In this document: one piece after another, positions 53,801 through 59,800 of the stretch
Layout: every line of letters starts with the position of its first letter
Numbering within the stretch: position 1 is the first letter of the stretch
Source: Malachius bipustulatus
Taxonomy: Eukaryota; Arthropoda; Insecta; Coleoptera; Melyridae
Direction of reading: 5' to 3'
NCBI GenBank assembly: GCA_910589415.1
Contig: OU342634.1
Location: 38,990,723-39,054,722 of the forward strand
Length of the DNA: 64,000 bases
The notes under the pieces: model-generated
The model's input: the letters and a program-made list of their open reading frames with translations, nothing else
Told to the model about the DNA's origin: nothing
The model's database searches: none
Position numbers and translations under genes: made by a program

Positions 53801-56800
53801 GGAAAAACCCAGTAAAGAGCCAAATAGTCTCCACATCAAATAGTAACCTCTTTTTAGAACCCGTTTAAACAGGATTTTTGGGGGTTCCCCGGTGATCTAG
53901 GATGGAAGAAAATCCGCTTCAAGCTCTCGTCTTAGGAATTTGAATCGCACCGGCAGCGCCTCGGTTGTGGAGACTGGCTGCTTGCCGCCATCATGAAGAG
54001 CATAAATCGTTCCGGTAATTGCAAGGGTTTCTTGTTACACCAGAAAGTCCTGGGTAACTCCTACACCCTTCCATACTCCTTGGTGAGACCAGCAAGATTT
54101 CATGTAGTATATAAAAACTGAGTTGGTCCGACAAGGTTTGGCGGAAAAAGGTCTTTAATTTTTTCCGATTGGAAGCTCAAAGAATGACCGTAAGTACTTA
54201 AGAGACAAGATGGCTTCAGGGCGCCTCATTTTCGCTCAGTGATTTTCTTTACGGTCTTCGCGCACGTCACTCTAGCCGTACCCTAAAGTGTCAGTTTATC
54301 CCATTATTCCTCTTCTTCTCTTTTCTTCACCCTGACTTTTGACTTCAACGGAATTCACTTCCGCCAATGCCGCTCCCAAGCCGGGATGAAAAATCAGGAA
54401 GGATGGTGGGTTCTGTGAAGGTGCAGAGTAACAAGTTGCAATGTTCCGGCAGCAAGTGTTATTCCGCGTCTCTGATAAAAAAAAATCATCCCAGACAATC
54501 AAAGTGTACCCCAAAAGGAAAAAAGGTTGCATGATGGAGGTATTTTCCCCCCTCTTTCTCTCTCTCTCACTTGCAATTCAGAGAAATTTATTGGCTCATT
54601 AATCAGGGGAGGACGTGGAGACAGCTTAAACTTGTTTTGAAATAAGGCTTGCTTTCCTGAAAGGGTGGTGAGCTCGACAGGAACTTTCGCCGATGACATA
54701 CCTACTCGGGTTCGACCTCTGACACAATAACAAACATGAAGAAGAGAGGAAGGCAAGTATGTATACTCAACGATTAATGCATAAAAGAGTGAATGCAGGT
54801 CTCATGAGTATAAAGCACATAAAGTGCAATCACTAGCCTGTTAAATGAGGTCGGAGTATTCCTCCATCACCGTAACAGTTGTCATGCTGGCAGTGCCCGA
54901 AACTCCAATCAAGAGAACCTCCACACACACAACAACAGAGCCCACCAGAGTACCAGAACAAGCACAGACACGTGTTTCGCCCTACTGGGGCTCATCAATG
55001 TGCTGCAGCTGGAGTATCCGGAGGATGTTATCGAATGCATGGAAGCTTCCACCGTCTTAAAGCGGCCAGTTACACGGTTCTCCGTGTGGTTTTGAGCGAC
55101 ATCTAGCTATCAGTCTAAAGAACTAACCGTGAGTTCACTCAAGTTTACTGCAGTTTCAGACACCACCATTGCCAGATGATTGACAATCATGAAGAAGAGA
55201 GAAAGGCAAGTATACTCAACGATTAATGCAAAAAGAGTCCCAGTAGGGCGAAACACGTGTCTGTGCTTGTTCTGGTACTGTGGTTGGCTCTGTCTTTGGA
55301 TGTGTGGAGGCTCTCTTGATTGGAGTTTCGGGCACTGCCAGCATGACAACTGTTATGGGCGATGGAGGAATACTTCGACCCCATTTAACAGGCTAGTAAT
55401 TGGACTTTATGTGCTTTATACTCATGAGACCTGCATTTCAATCCTTTATGCAACAATAACAAACCACTGCCGGATTTTCCCTGAGCAATTCGAAAAAGCG
55501 GAAGATAGCTGGTAATATTATTATAATATCGCGTATTCAACAAGTGTTGAACCTACTAACCTAAGTCTTTGAAGTAGCGATATGACGAAGTTCAAGTCTG
55601 CAAAGGGCGTCGAGGTAAAGATTAAAGATAAAGAAAAACCCAAAAACCATAGATTAACAAATATGTACACAAGACGATACAATATACCTTATATATAAAA
55701 ATGTGTAATTTTCCTTCGCTGTTTCCATCGCCATAAAATGAAAAAAAAAAACTTTTATACTCTGTTGTTTCTTCATGTGCATGTGCCAGTGCCATACACA
55801 TTATTGAATATAGATGACCACTTACAAGCTGGTCTTGACTTTTACAGCTGAAAAAATTGAAGGTGGGCAATAGAGAACGGAGCATTTGATGATTATGGTA
55901 TATAACCTTGTCTGAAAATATCCCAGTTCACTTTGAAAATTTTACAAGCTTTTCAATTAGTGAGGAATAGTATATCAGATGGTAATGGAATAAATCAAAA
56001 TTGATATCAGCGGTTCCAATTTTATAGACACGAATCAATCGCTATTGATATTAATGATGAATTGGGTCAAACAAAACTAGCAACTTGTTTGAGAAACCAA
56101 TTTCAGTTAATTGCCAATCGAACTCCAGATCAATTTGTTGAAGTGAAATAAATTGAATAACTGCAGTCTCGATAGGATTCTTATCGATAGATGCATTACA
56201 CTCATGAACTGAATTAAATTCTTCCCGGTTTGTTTTTTTATCAAATGCATTATGCATTAGTGCATTACCTTGAACAACACGAATATAATTTTTACTTGTT
56301 CAACATAACACGTGTTATTCGTTCGTATATCGGAAATAATTTCGATACCTATGATCGATTTGAATTAATTATTTTATAAAAACGTCACTTGTTGTATTTT
56401 GATAAAGCCGAAATTTCCCGATTGCGATAGCAATAATTTATTAGAATTCGCATACAGGTTCATGTTGCAACTCACGTCCGGTCGTAAAAAATTTCGTTAC
56501 ACTAAACTAATTACATCTGGGATACCGTTCCTAGCCTAACTGTAGTAATACTTTGTAATCGTCATATAAATCGTTACTTTTGTATTCCCTTCTCGAAGAA
56601 TGTCTTCACGGTTTGTTTAACCGTGTCACGCTCACCTGAATGTGACTTACCTTACGACAAATCAGAGACGAAGTCTGAGATCTATGATCTAATTTCATCA
56701 GAATTAGCCGTGGTAATGTTGAATTGCGCCACCCAACCCGGAACATTAACGTATATCTACTGTCCTTTTCCATTGACTATAATACAAAAAATATAAAATA

Positions 56801-59800
56801 TGTCACCGATTGAATAAACAAAAAATTACACCAACAGACCAAGCATAGATTTATTACTTCTTATAGTAACGGAATATAAAAGCCGTTTTCCCTCTCGTTT
56901 GCCCGCAAATTTTACCTAATTTTCTACTCTTTCATTTCAATGTGGAATGTGGTACTGGTAGGTATAACAGATCAGGAATTTCCAAGTACTGAATGTTCTG
57001 CCACAATGTTTAATTAACCAGAAAAAAAAGATTTCAAAAAAGTCAATTTTAATAAAACTAATATTATATTCAAATTATTAATTAATGTAAGAAAAAACAG
57101 GGAGAAAAAATTACTTTTTTGTTGCATTTTTGTCTACTTTCGTAAGTAGAAAGATTTTCTTACGAAGATCTTGGCCTGCCGGCGGCTTCGAACCTTCAAC
57201 ATTGAGATCACCGTTAACAATAGTTCAATCTCATGCATAACTGGTTCATTCGTTTATTTACTCCAACCAGTAACAACATACGCTGCTGAAGATACGTAAA
57301 TCACTTTCCAATATCATACTCAAGAGTTACTTGTACTTGTAGACCTTTAATCATCACATCTTGAACAAGTAGCCTAGGTTTACAAGATCCTCTTCGATCT
57401 TAATCACTATGCCACGCAGGCCACCCCGTCACACAAACTAGGGGATTCCCTTACATTCATTAAGTCAAATGCGTTTACAAATGTTCATTTTTTCATCTCT
57501 GTTGAATTTTACGATAAAAAAAGGTAAATGCTTGGTAATTTTTTTTTTAACCCGACACTTCCGAGAGTTTAGGAAATATCCTTTTTTTTAACTTACAAAC
57601 GTATCGTGAATTGAATTACGTTATCGTACCAGGTCATTGCAAATGTCAAAAGTCTTGTAATCAAGCAAATAAGTTTTATTTTTATTCGTGACTATAATTT
57701 GTACCTTACTATAATATAAAGGTCACATGCTTAAATACTTTTTGATAAAAATACCTACTTTTAGAGGGGTTGAATTATTTATTTCTTGAAAACATCAGAA
57801 CTGATCAAAATATCTTGAAAATTCCAGCAGAAATTTCCATTAAAATAACTAAATGAGTTCATCGCAAACATTGCACAGCTTAATTATAGGTCAGTAGGCT
57901 TAAAAGGGGAATTTCTACGCCCACCTGAGCTTTTATTAATGTGGGAGCAATAATTTGTATCGATCTGCTGTTGTGTTCGTGTCATCTGCGTAAGAAATTA
58001 TTAAAAGCGAGATACAAAACCAAACCTTGATTTTTTGACCGCGCGTTACCTAACGGTTATAAATATCCTTGCCAGCTGCTAGTTCTGAACAATACATGTT
58101 CAGCTATATTGTTCTCATTAATATAGCCAATGTATTAGATAAATAATAATAATTGAAGTATGTAATCTGTAATCTCAAATTAATGTTTGGTCTAATCAAT
58201 TTATACAATGTCTTTATTGAAGCCAAGAAGACAAAGTTTCAAGTTGGCCTTGAAATATCGAAAATCGAATGTCAATAACATGAGATTATGGGGCAGTAGT
58301 GGAGCCACGTGTGCACATGCTGTCATTATTTTTTATTAAAATTATGGCGAGAATTACGGCAAAAATGGGTCGCTGAATTTTCCAATAAGAAGCTTTATCT
58401 TGACCTACATTATAAAATCGTTCTTGCTCAATCATAAAAACCTGTGGCATTAAAAACTAAAACCTATTTCGTAGTAAATTGCGTTTAACAAGTCTTTACA
58501 AAAATTGACCACTTCACAATCACAATAATAAGTAGTAGAAAGTCAAAATTGATTTTTTCAACAGTAAGATCAATAATTATTTATCATAGTTTGTTTTATA
58601 AACGCCCAACAAACGTGTTTTTATGTTTAATTTTTTCACACAAAAAAATACGCTACTGCCATCAATCGGATCTGGTTCGTATCTGTTGACCTCAAAGGTG
58701 AGCAGATTTTCGTATTTTGGGTCACTACTACACCTACTTAATCCATCCATGGACGCCTAAATTGGTAACTCTAAGAATCTTTAACAAAGGTGAGCTTTCT
58801 ATTTATTTAGGTAATAAAGTCGAAGCAGATCGATCGACGATTACGATTAAGCACAACAAAATATTCGCATAAAAATATAACTTTCGTACCACTAAAGCTA
58901 CGGTTCTCTAAAAAAAAAACGCATAGATGTAAAATGGATGGACCGCTTTCAATTCTGGCCTCTCTAGCAAGGCACGGCTACCCTATTAGAGGAAACCATA
59001 GCTTCTCCGATTAAAAATCATAATTCTCAAAAAAAATCATTCCTCTTTCGGTTCCTCCCCCCCAAAACCATAAGCTTTCGGGGGGAAGTACCGAGCTTTC
59101 AGGGGGGGACACGATCTTTCAGGGGAAGTACCGAGCTTTCGGAGGAAAGTACAGAGATTTCGGGGGAAAGTACCAGCTTTTGGGGGAAAGTACCAGCTTT
59201 GGGGGGAAGTACCGAGCTTTCGTGGGGAACTACCGAGCTTTCAGGAGAACACGATCTTTCAGGGGAAGTACTGAGCTTTCGGAGGAAAGTACAGCGATTT
59301 TGGGGGAAAATACCAGCTTTTGGGGGAAAGTACCGAACTTTCGGGGGAAAGTATCGAGCTTTCGGGGGGAAGTACCGAGCTTTCGCGAGGGATAGAACAC
59401 CGAAGTCGACTTCAATATTTGATGTTACCTACTTATAAATTCCTGGATGTCAAATTTAGATCTATGAAACAATCTTTTCAGTAATGAAATATAAGTTGGT
59501 ATTTCTTCACCGGTCCTTATTCATTAACATACAAATATCTTAAGAACTCGTCATTTCCTTTTGGTAAAACGAAAATGAAGAATTATATTTTTGACTCAAT
59601 AAAATATATCACATCTGGTTGGATAGTTAGGTACCTACCTACAAACCTAAAATAAGACGTTGATGAGTTAAAAGGTGTCCGAGTATCAAGATCAAGTTCA
59701 TAGCCACGATCGAGAAAAAAAAATGAAACTTCAAAACAAAACAAGGAGGTTAACCTCGTAGGTATAGGAATTAGAGCAACCCTGATTACTAGTGGTTGGT

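Noticed and set aside
59180..59438. Repetitive frames in the 59-kb minisatellite
   Set aside because: They are products of the repeat unit with no start context or homology.
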